Origin: Anoplopoma fimbria
Lineage: Eukaryota; Chordata; Actinopteri; Perciformes; Anoplopomatidae
Direction: 5' to 3'
Assembly (NCBI RefSeq): GCF_027596085.1
Contig: NC_072452.1
Location: 5,328,814 to 5,392,813 of the forward strand
DNA: 64,000 bases
The position numbers were made by a program, and so were the translations under genes. Positions 1 through 15,300 of the stretch are shown piece by piece (positions within the stretch are counted from its first letter, which is position 1; each line of letters begins with the position of its first letter). The notes beneath the pieces are model-generated. The model was not told where the DNA came from, did no database searches, and saw only the letters and a list, made by a program, of their open reading frames with translations.

Positions 1-2150
1 GGGTCCCCTTAGACCACGAGTCTGAGACAGAGAGGGGACCAGAGAGACCCCTTCACGTAGCGTTAGCGTAGCTAAGGTCCAACAGAGCACATGGTACACA
101 GGTGAGCCCTCTTTGTAGTGTAGCTAACGTCCAACAGAGCACATAGTACACAGGTGAGCCCTCTTTATAGCTTAGCTAAGGTCCAACAGAGCACATAGTA
201 CACAGGTGAGCCCTCTTTGTAGCTTAGCTAACGTCCAACAGAGCACATAGTACACAGGTGAGCCCTCTTTGTAGTGTAGCTAACGTCCAACAGAGCACAT
301 AGTACACAGGTGAGCCCTCTTTGTAGCTTAGCTAACGTCCAACATAGTACACAGGTGAGCCCTCTTTGTAGCTTAGCTAACGTCCAACATAGTACACAGG
401 TGAGCCCTCTTTGTAGCGTAGCTAACGTCCAACAGAGCACATAGTACACAGGTGAGCCCTCTTTGTAGCTTAGCTAAGGTCCAACAGAGCACATAGTACA
501 CAGGTGAGCCCTCTTTGTAGCTTAGCTAACGTCCAACAGAGCACATAGTACACAGGTGAGCCCTCTTTGTAGTGTAGCTTAGAGCACATAGCTGAGCCCT
601 CTTTGTAGCTTCTAAGGTCCAACAGAGCACATAGTACACAGGTGAGCCCTCTTTGTAGCTTAGCTAACGTCCAACATAGTACACAGGTGAGCCCTCTTTG
701 TAGCGTAGCTAACGTCCAACAGAGCACATGGTACACAGGTGAGCCCTCTTTGTATTAGCGTCCAACAGAGCACAGGTGAGCCCTCTTTGTAGCTTAGCAA
801 CAGAGCACATAGTACACAGGTGAGCCCTCTTTGTAGCTAGCTAAGGTCCAACAGAGCACATAGTACACAGGTGAGCCCTCTTTGTAGCTTAGCTAACGTC
901 CAACAGAGCACATAGTACACAGGTGAGCCCTCTTTGTAGCTTAGCTAACAACAGAGTCATAGTACAAGCCCTCTTTGTAGCTTAGATAACAACATAGTAC
1001 ACAGGTGAGCCCTCTTTGTAGCTTAGCTAACGTCCAACAGAGCACATAGTACACAGGTGAGCCCTCTTTGTATTAGCTAAGGTCCAGCTACACAGGTCCA
1101 ACAGAGCAACAGAGCATAGTACACAGGTGAGCCCTCTTTGTAGCTTAGCTAAGGTCCAACAGAGCACATAGTACACAGGTGAGCCCTCTTTGTAGCTTAG
1201 CTAACGTCCAACAGAGCACATAGTACACAGGTGAGCCCTCTTTGTAGCTTAGCTAACGTCCAACAGAGCACATAACACAGGTGAGCCCTCTTTGTAACAG
1301 CTAACGTCCAACATAGTACACAGGTGAGCCCTCTTTGTAGCTTTCCAACAGAGCACATAGTACACAGGTGAGCCCTCTTTGTAGCTTAGCTAACGTCCAA
1401 CAGAGCACATGGTACACAGGTGAGCCCTCTTTGTAGCTTAGCTAACGTCCAACAGAGCACATGGTACACAGGTGAGCCCTCTTTGTAGCTAGCTAACACA
1501 GGTCCAACAACAGAGCACATAGTACACAGGTGAGCCCTCTTTGTTTAGCTAGCTTAGTACACAGGTGAGCCCTCTTTGTAGCTTAGCTAACAGCCAACCA
1601 CATACAGGTGAGCACTCTTTGTAGCATAACGTAACAGAGCACATAGTACACAGGTGAGCCCTCTTTGTAGCGTAGCTAACATGGCTAAGGTCCAACAGAG
1701 CACATAGTACACAGGTGAGCCCTCTTTGTAGCTTAGCTAAGGTCCAACAGAGCACATGGTACACAGGTGAGCCCTCTTTGTAGCTTAGCTAACGTCCAAC
1801 AGATCACATAGTACACAGGTGAGCCCTCTTTGTAGCTTAGCTAACGTCCAACAGAGCACACATAGTACGGTACACAGGTGAGCCCTCTTTGTAGCGTAGC
1901 TAAGGTCCAACAGAGCACATGGTACACAGGTGAGCCCTCTTTGTAGCTTAGCTAACGTCCAACAGATCACATAGTACACAGGTGAGCCCTCTTTGTAGCG
2001 TAGCTAACGTCCAACAGAGCACATGGTACACAGGTGAGCCCTCTTTGTAGCTTAGCTAACGTCCAACAGATCACATAGTACACAGGTGAGCCCTCTTTGT
2101 AGCGTAGCTAACGTCCAACAGAGCACATAGTACACAGGTGAGCCCTCTTT
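1..2150. repeat. 52-bp minisatellite array (about 40 units)
   Basis: A unit of about 52 bp is repeated from the window start to about 2150, with small deletions and substitutions between copies. Each unit contains GAGCACATAGTACACAGG and TGAGCCCTCTTTGTAGC. The array runs off the left edge, so its full length is unknown. The next recognised feature is the second coding exon of magt1, so the array lies in magt1 intron 1 or upstream of the gene. ORFs across it are by-products of the repeat. Confidence 0.97.
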
Positions 2151-2151
2151 G

Positions 2152-2951
2152 TATACACCTTCAAGCGTTTATCGCTACTAGAGCTCCACTAACATGCTCT
2201 CGTTTTTTCTTCTCAATAAGTTTGTTGCATTTAACTGTTTTTATTACATAAGTGAAGTAAATATAAGTCACATTTATAAAAGTTAGTCATCAACTGCATG
2301 GAATATAACACTGGGAACCCGACCCCAATGTTTGAATATTCAGGAAGGGAAACTTTTTCAGAGCAAGGCATCCAATAGAAAACAAGGCCAGTCTACATCA
2401 GGAATACGACTTAAACACCATTACTCTTACCAGCAGTCATTCATATTTTCCAGATTGTGAGGATCATCACATGATTTAGAGAGGCAAACTACTACTTGGT
2501 ATAACAGCGTGTCCACATGACTTTCATTGTGTCAGCTTTACAGGAGGTCTTGTTGCAAAGATGATCAGGCCTGACCGTGTTTTACACACAGGTTGCCAGA
2601 CTTTATTATTTATTACTCCCCATGCACATGTCCTTAATAACTTATTTGAATCTAATGCCACTTATGTGAATCAATGGATTGTTGCTGTGATTTTTATATC
2701 TGCAAACCAGCTCGCCTCCAAATGTTATGCCCGGGATGAGTTTACTATGTGGATATGAATATGATTTCATAGGGGTTTGAATGTATTTTACACCACAGCT
2801 CAGTTTATATTGTTTGTTGTTGGATGAAATGTGCACCCCGTTCCAAAGTACTGTATAAGGTTGTTAGTCTCACACTCAGCCTTTCTCCTCTGTTCTACCT
2901 GTTTTTGCGTCTTAACACCAGCAGCTGTCTTTTTCTCTGTGTCCTGTGTAG
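2152..2951 (+). other. magt1 upstream intron remainder
   Basis: AT-rich sequence between the minisatellite and the first magt1 exon in the window. No exon, RNA gene or recognisable repeat was found. It ends in a pyrimidine-rich tract and the AG acceptor at 2950-2951. No signal-peptide exon is visible here, so magt1 exon 1 lies left of the window. Confidence 0.6.
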
Positions 2952-5845
<2,894 letters not shown>

Positions 5846-7841
5846 TGCTGACCAGTGACCTCCAACTTCACAGCAAGTATGAACAGGAAGCTCCCCACAG
5901 TGCTGTCAACCAGCAGGGTGCTGCCACAGCAACGCCACATTTCCCTATCTTTGTCTTCTAATCTGTTGAGCCTAAAGTGTGTGTGTGTTAGCACACGTAC
6001 ATACACACTGTGCCTTCCTATACAAAGACTCAGCAAGCAAGTCATTTGCCAACAACAGAGCCATCACCGGTGTGCATTCTAAACTGTCTGGTGCCAAAAG
6101 GTGTTTTCTACATTAGAACTTTGGAATAGTTTTCTAGTCCAGCTCCTCCTGGACATTAATCTCAGTCTGTATCTTTCTCTTTTCAACAGGCCCTGGGGAC
6201 TGTTCTGTTTATTTGTGTGTGGCTGAACTTGAACCAGGAGATGATATTTATGGAGTAGCAAAGTGGAAGCAGTTATTTCAGTCAACCAGGGTTTCATTTG
6301 GGTAACGCGGGTCTTTGAATATCCTATTAATGTCCTAGGACGTTTTCATGAAAGAACAACATATGTTATTAAATGTAGGGAAAATATCTGCGATTGTACA
6401 CAAAATAAGTATCCACTCATTTGTTGAATTTTTCAACCAATCTAAATAGTTAAAATAGATTCTGTGGTGTTTAGAAGCAATTGTTGATTATGGAGTTCCA
6501 TTTAAACACAATCAAATATGTATTGATTACTGGAAACTTTATTCTCCATTTATGTTGAATTGTATGCTCACCAGGATTATACAAGCACATGGAAACTCTT
6601 GTTCAGCTGAGCTGTGCACTGGATGAACGACTCTAAGTGACGCCAGAAATAATAATCAAATATACCAATTGACCACTGTACATTTTACCGTTAATTAGTA
6701 CCAACATATATAATTCTTTCTAGAACCCTTTCTAAGCACTTACAGTTGTGTTTGTTCATTTCTTGGCAGTGATTGGCTAGTTGCAGTGTAAAAATAAATA
6801 TATATGTATGATAGAGTTCTATTTTCCACTTGGAAACAGTAATGCAAATCAAACAGGCTTAGAGTCAATGAGTATATAAAAACTTGAGAACTCCATAGAT
6901 GCACTAATGAACATCTGATCAGCAGGCTCCAAACCAGTACTGACATGCTGATGTTATGTCCAGAGTGCTCTGTTCCTTTTAGGATGTAAATCAGCCTGAA
7001 TATTCTGATTCAGGAGTAAAGCAACTATTGTGCGAATGGTTTGATTAACTGTTCAGTGAGTCCAGAGGCAAAAATGAGACGATTAGTACTCAGAAACTCC
7101 CATTGCTCTTTACTGTCTATGCATTGCGAACCAAAATTAGCTTAAAAATAAGGCGTTAATCTACTTGTTCTCCTTTTGAGAAAGAAAATCTAACAAAAGG
7201 GGGAAAATGACAATTATTTTTTGGTTTTGTGATGGTCTTGCTATACAAACAAGAGTGAGCAACAAAATGAGCTTTCCCATCATCATGTAGTCGTCTGCTT
7301 CTGTGTTGATTAAAACTGAGGTAATCTCTTAAAGAAAAGATTTTCAGTGGGCAAAATCCTGCAGCTTCACCCACTCTGCTACTCTATGCGCTATGTGCCT
7401 TACACTGCTGAGCCACTGGGGGGTTTGTTGACATGTCTTATGTACTGAATATTAATGATTCATTGTCAAATTGTTTTAATAAATCTTAAGGGCAGTCTGA
7501 ACTGGAACTAGTTCAATTATTAACTACTTGGCTCAGCGAGGGTCAGTGTAGGACGGAACAGAGTGAGACGTCACAGGATTCAAATGAATGGCTACTACGT
7601 GGGGGTGCAAATCTGATGAAATTATTCCTTACCCCGTTTATTTATTTTTTTCCTGTCGTTTTAATGAAACCCTCAGGATTTGGTACAAACCTATTTGGAA
7701 TTCAGGTGGAGGGATTCATAAAGTTTACCAGCCGCCCAGTTCATTTTCCAAATGAGAAATTGCAATTTGTAGAAAAAACTGATGAATGAAGAATTATAAA
7801 ATAAAGAGTGTATTTTTTATCAAAGCACCACTTCTATAGTT
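5846..7841 (+). other. magt1 3' UTR and downstream intergenic region
   Basis: No coding sequence is recognised. AATAAA hexamers occur at 6793-6798 and 7478-7483, and another lies near 7798. Any could end the magt1 transcript, and sequence alone does not decide between them. Confidence 0.5.
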
Positions 7842-8307
7842 AAAGGGACAGTGTGTAGCATTTGCTGGTATCTAGCGATGCGGTTCAGATTGCAGGGATC
7901 TGTACGACCCCTCCTCTCGCTCCTCCCTTTCCAAGACTGCATTAACGAGAGCCGCTGAGTGCAGAACCGTGGTAACGCTGTTCTCCTCGCTCAGAGGCCA
8001 TCGTTACATCATAACAATACTTTTGGAGAAACAGAACTCAGACAGCGACTGGCGTTACCACGGTTTTTCATTCGGTGGATCACGTTCCGCAGTTTCAAAA
8101 GCGTGAAAGAGACAGTTTTTGGTTTGAACCTTCTGGGCTGCTGTAAGGAGGACCCGCTCCCTATGTAGCTATGAAGGACTCATTTTAAGCTAACAAAAGC
8201 AAAACGATTCTTACTTTCAGGTGAATATACACTATTGAAAACAGTAATGAATGCTATATTCCATTTCTGCTAATAGATCCCCCAAAATGCTCCTCACTGG
8301 CCCTTTG
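7842..8307. mobile_element. short non-autonomous TIR element (MITE-like)
   Basis: The left end reads AAAGGGACAGTGTGTAGCAT. The reverse complement of the right end reads AAAGGGCCAGTGAGGAGCAT, giving imperfect terminal inverted repeats about 465 bp apart. There is no transposase, and the internal ORF is not a recognised protein. I could not settle a clear target duplication, so the superfamily is open. Confidence 0.6.
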
Positions 8308-8629
8308 AGTTGTTTTGGGATTTATCAAGGCACTTGCCAATAATTCATTTTTTACATGCATTTAGTATAATTAACCTCTTTTTCTTCTCACCTGTAACTG
8401 TTGTGTTAAAATGGAATTGGAGCAGATGGAACATTAACTATTCACACTTCCTGTTGTGAAAAGATGATTGTTGTCCCTTATTAAGAAGTAAAAATGGCCT
8501 TAAGCCCAGAGGATGTATACATCATGCGAAATGTGCAAACTCATTCATTAGTATACTAATCGGTTGTGTAAAAAAACAAGTGCTCTGAATGTCTGGTTGC
8601 TTTATAGGGTTGTATCTGGAGAGAATATG
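8308..8629. other. intergenic, nothing recognised
   Basis: AT-rich sequence between the TIR element and the 55-bp minisatellite. No ORF, RNA gene or repeat was identified. Confidence 0.5.
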
Positions 8630-9160
8630 TGATCTGAGATGATGATTTCACATATTAAAGTGCCTTAACGTGCTCTCAGTGGGGATGTGATCTGAGATGA
8701 TTTCACATATTAAAGTGCCTTAACGTGCTCTCAGTGGGGATGTGATCTGAGATGATTTCACATAATAAAGGGCCTTAACGTGCTCTCAGTGGGGATGTGA
8801 TCTGAGATGATTTCACATAATGAAGGGCCTTAACGTGCTCTCAGTGGGGATGTGATCTGAGATGATTTCACATAATGAAGGGCCTTGATGTGATCTGAGA
8901 TGATTTCACATATTAAAGTGCCTTAACGTGCTCTCAGTGGGGATGTGATCTGAGATGATTTCACATAATAAAGGGCCTTAACGTGCTCTCAGTGGGGATG
9001 TGATTTCACATATTAAAGGGCCTTAACGTGCTCTCAGTGGGTATGTGATCTGAGATGATGATTTCTCATAATAAAGGGCCTTAACGTGCTCTCAGTGGGG
9101 ATGTGATCTGAGATGATTTCACATAATAAAGGGCCTTAACGTGCTCTCAGTGGGGATGAG
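8630..9160. repeat. 55-bp minisatellite upstream of igbp1
   Basis: About nine to ten units of roughly 55 bp, each with GATGTGATCTGAGATGATTT and CCTTAACGTGCTCTCAGTGG. Some units are shortened. The array ends about 140 bp before the igbp1 start codon, so it is promoter-proximal and could be a length-variable regulatory tract. Confidence 0.95.
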
Positions 9161-9269
9161 ATCTGGTTTTAGACATAGGTAAGTAGTTATGGCGTGTGGG
9201 TGTTGTTTCTGTGCTTGGCCTGTGGGGGCAGTGATGGTCCTGGAGCCAGAACTACTCGATAAACACACG

Positions 9270-9313
9270 AAGAAGACGGACCCCGGAAGCCACGACAAGA
9301 TGGCGGAGCATGA
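9270..9313 (+). promoter_or_regulatory. igbp1 start region with ETS-like and YY1-like motifs
   Basis: CCCCGGAAGCC (ETS-like GGAA core) is followed by CAAGATGGCGG, which matches the YY1 consensus and contains the initiator ATG at 9300-9302. YY1 sites overlapping the start codon are a known feature of TATA-less housekeeping promoters with short leaders. Transcription start and protein binding are inferred. Confidence 0.5.
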
Positions 9314-12300
9314 AAACAGAGAGGACGGCGGCTCCCTGGAGCCGTGCAGGCTGCCGGAGCTGCTGCAGCGGGGCTGGAGCACGCTGGAGGAGGTGGAGCG
9401 GACGGACGAGCCGCTGGCCTCCACCGGCCTGCAGGCCCGGGTGAAGCGAGGCCTCGGGCTGCTGGAGGAGGCGTCCTCCCGGCTGGCCCTGCTGGACCTG
9501 TTCAGCCGTAACGAGGGCCTGGAGGAGCTGGCCACGGCCGACCTGAAGTACCTGCTGCTGCCCGCGCTGCTCGGGGCCCTGGGCCTGAAGCAGACCGGCA
9601 GGGAGCGGCGGCTGCAGGTGGTGCGGGCGGCCCGGGCTCACTTCATGGGCTTCCTGAAGCGCTGCAAAGACTACGACGTCTCACCCTTTAACCTGCCGCG
9701 AGACAGGGCCGACACCGGAAGTCCCGAGGAAGCGTCCGCTGCCCAGGTCAGTGACCACACACGTGACGTCAGCACATGTCATGTGACTAACCAGTCCGTC
9801 GCTGGCAGGTGAATGGGGTGCATGTAGGTCTCTTAAATGGCCTCCTCCATTGCTTCACTTGCGTCCTAGTCCCGCCCACCAGGGAGAGACCAAGGAAACC
9901 AGGCGAGGAGAGAGGACACGAGGAGACGTGTTTTAAGAGACGAGACGTCCTTTACTCTGAAGAGTCACGTGATGAAGTTCAATTCAATTCAGTTTATTTT
10001 GTATAGCCCAGAATCACAAATTACAAATTTGCCTCAGAGGGCTGTTCCTGATGACGACACCACTGATCACATGATCACTGTACTGATATTAATAATGAAA
10101 CAGTAATCATCACTGTACTGATATTAATAATGAAACAGTAATCATCACTGTACTGATATTAATAATGAAACACAGTAATCATCACTGTACTAATATTAAT
10201 AATGAAACAAAGTAATCATCACTGTACTAATATTAATAATGAAACACAGTAACCATCACTGTACTAATATTAATAATGAAACAAAGTAATCATCACTGTA
10301 CTGATATTAATAATGAAACAGTAATCATCACTGTACTGATATTAATAATGAAACACAGTAATCATCACTGTACTAATATTAATAATGACAAAGTAATCAT
10401 CACTACTAATATTAATAATGAAACAAAGTAATCATCACTGTACTAATATTAATAATGAAACACAGTAATCATCACTGTACTAATATTAATAATGACAAAG
10501 TAATCATCACTACTAATATTAATAATGAAACAAAGTCATCATCACTGTACTGATATTAATAATGACACAAAGTAATCATCACTGTGGAGCCAGGATGCAC
10601 GAGAGCTTCCTTCCAGGAAGTGTTGTGAGGGCCGACACGCCCCCTCATCGTTCATCTGTTATCTGATTGGACGCTGCAGCCGATCGTTCTGATCTGATTA
10701 TAACTCATCATCACTGGAGATTAATACCAGAGTGAAGACAGATCACACACTGAATGGATTAAAGTTAAAGAGAGTTAGAGAGAGTTAGAGAGAGTTAAAG
10801 AGAGTTATAGAGTTGGAGAGAGTTAGAGAGTTGGCGAGTCTGTCTGTCTGTCAGTAGAAACACTTTTACATCATTTATCTTCATTTCCATTCATTCATAT
10901 GAGGCTGATAATTCCTGAGTGTCGGTTGATGAGTTATGTAATTCCAATTTACCCCGAAACATTGAGCCTAATCAATTAATTCAAGTGTTTAGGAGAAACC
11001 ATAATCATATTCTGGATTATTTAATAATGACATCACAATCCCAATTTCAAAACATACAGACGTTAATAATTCATAAATAAGACAAACGCATTCCGCTGGT
11101 AGAAATCGGTCCTTATGAGCAGGACACAAACACAGTAAAAAATACTAAGAACATAGTATAAATACTGAGAACACAGTATAAATACTGAGAACACAGTATA
11201 AATACTCAGTGCAGTTTGTTAAACAGGTAACGGGCTGCAGATAGAAATACATTTCTACTCTGGCAGTGATGATGACTTTGTTTCATTATTAATATTAGTA
11301 CAGTGATGATAACTGTGTTTCATTATTAATATTAGTGTTTCATTATTAATATTAGTACAGTGATGATTACTTTGTTTCATTATTAATATTAGTACAGTGA
11401 TGATTAGTGTGTTTCATTATTAATATTAGTACAGTGATGATGACTGTTTCATTATTAATATTAGTACAGTGATGATGACTGTGTTTCATTATTAATATTA
11501 GTACAGTGATGATGACTTTGTGTCATTATTAATATTAGTACAGTGATGATGACTGTGTTTCATTATTAATATTAGTACAGTGATGATGACTTTGTTTCAT
11601 TATTAATATTAGTACAGTGATGATTACTGTGTTTCATTATTAATATTAGTACAGTGATGATTACTGTGTGTCATTATTAATATTAGTACAGTGATGATTA
11701 CTGTGTTTCATTATTAATATTAGTACAGTGATGATGACTGTGTTTCATTATTAATATTAGTACAGTGATGATGACTTTGTGTCATTATTAATATTAGTAC
11801 AGTGATGATTACTTTGTGTCATTATTAATATTAGTACAGTGATGATGACTGTGTTTCATTATTAATATTAGTACAGTGATGATTACTGTGTTTCATTATT
11901 AATATTAATACAGTGATGATTACTTTGTGTCATTATTAATATTAGTACAGTGATGATTACTTTGTGTCATTATTAATATTAGTACAGTGATGATTACTTT
12001 GTGTCTTTATTAATATTAGTACAGTGATGATTACTTTGTGTCATTATTATTATTAGTACAGTGATGATTACTTTGTGTCTTTATTAATATTAGTACAGTG
12101 ATCATGTGTTCAGTGGTGTCGTCATCAGGAACAGACGTCACTTCACGTGACGCTTCAGAGGAAAGGACGTCTCATGTCTCTTAAAACACATTTCCTCGTC
12201 TCCTCTCTCCTCGATTGGTTTCCTTGCATCTCTCCATGCATCCCTGGTGGGCGGGACTAAGACGCAAGGAAACGACGCAAGTGAGGGAATCGAGGAGGCA

Positions 12301-15300
12301 ATTTAAGAGACTTGGGATGAACCCCCTGTCGCTATTTGTGTGTTAGAATGAACCACAGAAGAAGAATGAACCACAGAAGAAGAAGAATGAACCACAGAAG
12401 ATGAACCATGGAAGAAGAATGAACCACAGAAGAAGAATGAACCACAGAAGAAGAAGAATGAACCATAGAACAAGAATGAACCACAGAAGAAGAAGCAGTA
12501 GCTGTGACTCAAAGTGTAGAATCCACACAGCGTAAGGTTGTGGATTCTACACTTTGAGTCACAGCTACTGCTTCTTCTTCTTCTATGGTTCATTCTATCA
12601 CACAGCGTAAGGTTGTGTGTTAGAATGAACCATAATAAATGAATATGGAATTAAATGAACCAAGAAGCATATTAAACCTTAAACAGAGGCATTAATTCAT
12701 TGAGAAAATGATACATATACTTATATTTTAAGAAATGTAAAAGAAAATAATGAGAGAAAAATTTAAAGCAAAAAGAATACAGAAATAAATAGATTTAAAG
12801 ATTAATCAGTTCAATGGAAAAATAATTAAGTAGGATCATTAATACAAAGGTAAATACATAAAGAAGCAAACTGAACAAGAAATATCAACTTATGGCACAT
12901 TTAAATAACTTAATGCCTACATTTGGTTGTAATACTTTTTTGTTGCATTTAATGCCCAATTAATTTATTTGTTGAGTCCTTTTTCTTATTTTTTTCAGTC
13001 TTCCATACATATCCTCCACCTCTCACACACATACATGCACAAACAAAGCTACAGTACATAAATATTCCCTTACCTTAACCTTCTCTTGAAGTTCCAGAAT
13101 GTCTTAACTTGAAGAACTATGTACGGTCACTGCAAGCCAGGTCAGCTGGCTAATACATGGAGGAATCAAACCTAGCCAACAACCACCGGGGAAGTTTAAG
13201 AGTAGTGGACGTCCATCCATACCTGCTAAGGCCAAAGCGCACATCCACGAGGCTGGAGAGGAACCGTTGTCCCGTGGGATTTCTTGTGTCGTCTTGCAGC
13301 AGCGTCACCTGGGAAAATTCTCTCTAAACAGGAACATTCTATATTGGCAGAATGAGCGGTCTGATGGCACCTGTTGCTAATGCCTGAGAATACTGGTTTC
13401 CTCCAGCATCTTTGAATGCTTCAGCATTGGGCCAAAAGTGTCAATGGCCTGATCGCTTGAGAAGTCTGCTGATGCTACGTTTCTTGATGGGCACTCTAAG
13501 GGCCCGAGAAAAGCTGGGTGGGTAAGTCTTGAACTCCTGGCCTACCTATGGTGGACATCAAAGAGGTCGGGCAAAAACATCTCTGGTTTGTGCAGCATTT
13601 CCATCGATGCACGTAAGTGCATTTGATACTGCACCGCCACTTCTTTCAGCAAAGCAAAACATAGCACTGAGGCTCTCTTGTGTATGTAGTCGTAAATGAA
13701 CGAGAGTGGTAAAAAGCAAGTGAATCAACCAGCCGTACACACATGTTCAACATGCATATGTAACATACAACTTGCTAAGTGGACCACATATAACTTGTAT
13801 ATATCAGCAAATAACAACAAAAAGGATTGCTAACATAATGCTATGTGAGCTAATGTTATGAAGAAGTAACATTCAACTCATGCATAGAACAAGTTATTTA
13901 TTTTAATGTTAGCTGATAAACTGAATCTTAGTTTGTCTCGGATTATTGCTAGATTCTTTTTCAAAGTTCCAGATCTATATTTCATTTAAGATTTCATTTA
14001 AAAATGTGTCTTTCAAATTGACAAAAATTTTGGCCATGAAAGTTTTAGCCATGTGTACCTCATAAATGACCAACTCTGTGTATACTGAGATGTGAGTAAT
14101 GGAAAGCAACTGTGTTAAGCAGGTGACTGAAGGTTGGCTGAAACGAACTAAGTGGACAAACAATATGTCCCAGTTCTCCACTCTCACGTTACTGTGCTTC
14201 ATCAGTCTCTTTTTTTGTATAGTCCAATATCACAAAACACAAATTTGGCTCAGAGGGCTTTACCTCACATCGTATAAAGAAAAACTCAAAGAAACGTCAA
14301 CGGGGATACTGCTAAAGCGGTATGTCAGAGATGTATTCAAATCTATTATACCCTTGCGTTGTTCAACTCCTATCAAAACGTCAATCTTTCATTGGATCAT
14401 CTTTGAAAGTGATCTTTTGTTTCAAATATTTTTATTCAGCAGTCATATTTTACATACAATTTACTTGTGCATTCTTGAAATAATTAAAGGTAATGGGCAC
14501 CAAGGTGAAATCTAGAGGCAAAATAGTTAAAAATGATACATTATACATTAAACATTAATTATGAAATTAAAAACAACTACTTAATTGAGCTCAAGCCCCC
14601 CTTCCCATAATACCCTTGCTTAACCCCCTTCAAGTGACCTTTGAGAATATGTGCTGACTTTGTTTTCATTCATCTTTGTCACTGTCTGCTTATTAAAACA
14701 CTTTTATTGTGAAGGTCATGCAGGAAGTGTTCAGTTCATATAACAGTAGCCTTACAGCTAAACCCCAGCTGACTATGAGCAGAGCAGAACTAAAGTAAAG
14801 GGATATGGCTGTTTGAGTGACAAGGAAATATTAACAAAACAGTGCCTTACAAATGTGATCCATAACTTGTGATGGGTGCCTCTTGTTTCAGCCTAAACCC
14901 TGCGCACCAGACCTGGTTTCCATGGCAGCTCAAAGACAAGCTAAGATCGAGCGGTACCGCCAGAGGAAGGAGCTGGAGGCCAGACTGTCAGATGTACGGG
15001 AAGCTGTGGAAAGCGGACAGGCTGACGACGAGGTCAGCAGAGATTTCTACCTTCTGAATGTCCGGAGATGGGTCACTGTGTGCCTGGAGGAAATAGAGAG
15101 CATTGACCAGGAGGTGGAGATACTGGAGAAGATGGATGGTCTGAAGCAGCACGCCGCCAATCAGCCAGCTCAGCCAGCCAGGCCTCCCATGAAGCCCTTC
15201 ATTCTCACCAAGGACGCCGTACAGGTGAGACTTTGGATGGGAGACGGGCCAGCCGGTACTGAACCAGCCATGTGAAGCAGAACACTGACAAAACTATCAA

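Larger units (their letters stand above)
9797..12335. repeat. 2.5-kb inverted-repeat (foldback-like) element in igbp1 intron 1
   Basis: The left arm (about 9797-10590) and right arm (about 11262-12335) are inverted copies. Outer parts share TCTCTTAAAT, CCTCCTCGATT-like sequence, TAGTCCCGCCCACCAGGGA, GTTTTAAGAGAC, ACGTCCTTT and GTTCCTGATGACGACACCAC in opposite orientation. Inner parts are tandem arrays of a 35-37-bp unit built around TACTGATATTAATAATGAAA on the left and its complement on the right. The centre (10591-11261) is not repeated. The outer ends, one near GTCGCTGGCAGG and the other near GGGGTTCATCCC in reverse, behave like terminal inverted repeats. No transposase is visible. The superfamily is unknown. 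Confidence 0.85.

Noticed and set aside
1..2150. CRISPR-like array
   Set aside because: Units are contiguous, with no unique spacers, and the genome is vertebrate.
9189..9299. In-frame upstream extension of igbp1 (37 codons)
   Set aside because: The extension has no similarity to the family, and the downstream ATG lies in a better, YY1-overlapping context.
12303..12593. A 96-aa minus-strand ORF rich in Phe, Cys, Gly and Ser
   Set aside because: It comes from the GAATGAACCACAGAAGAAGA repeat and hairpin and has no protein-like features.
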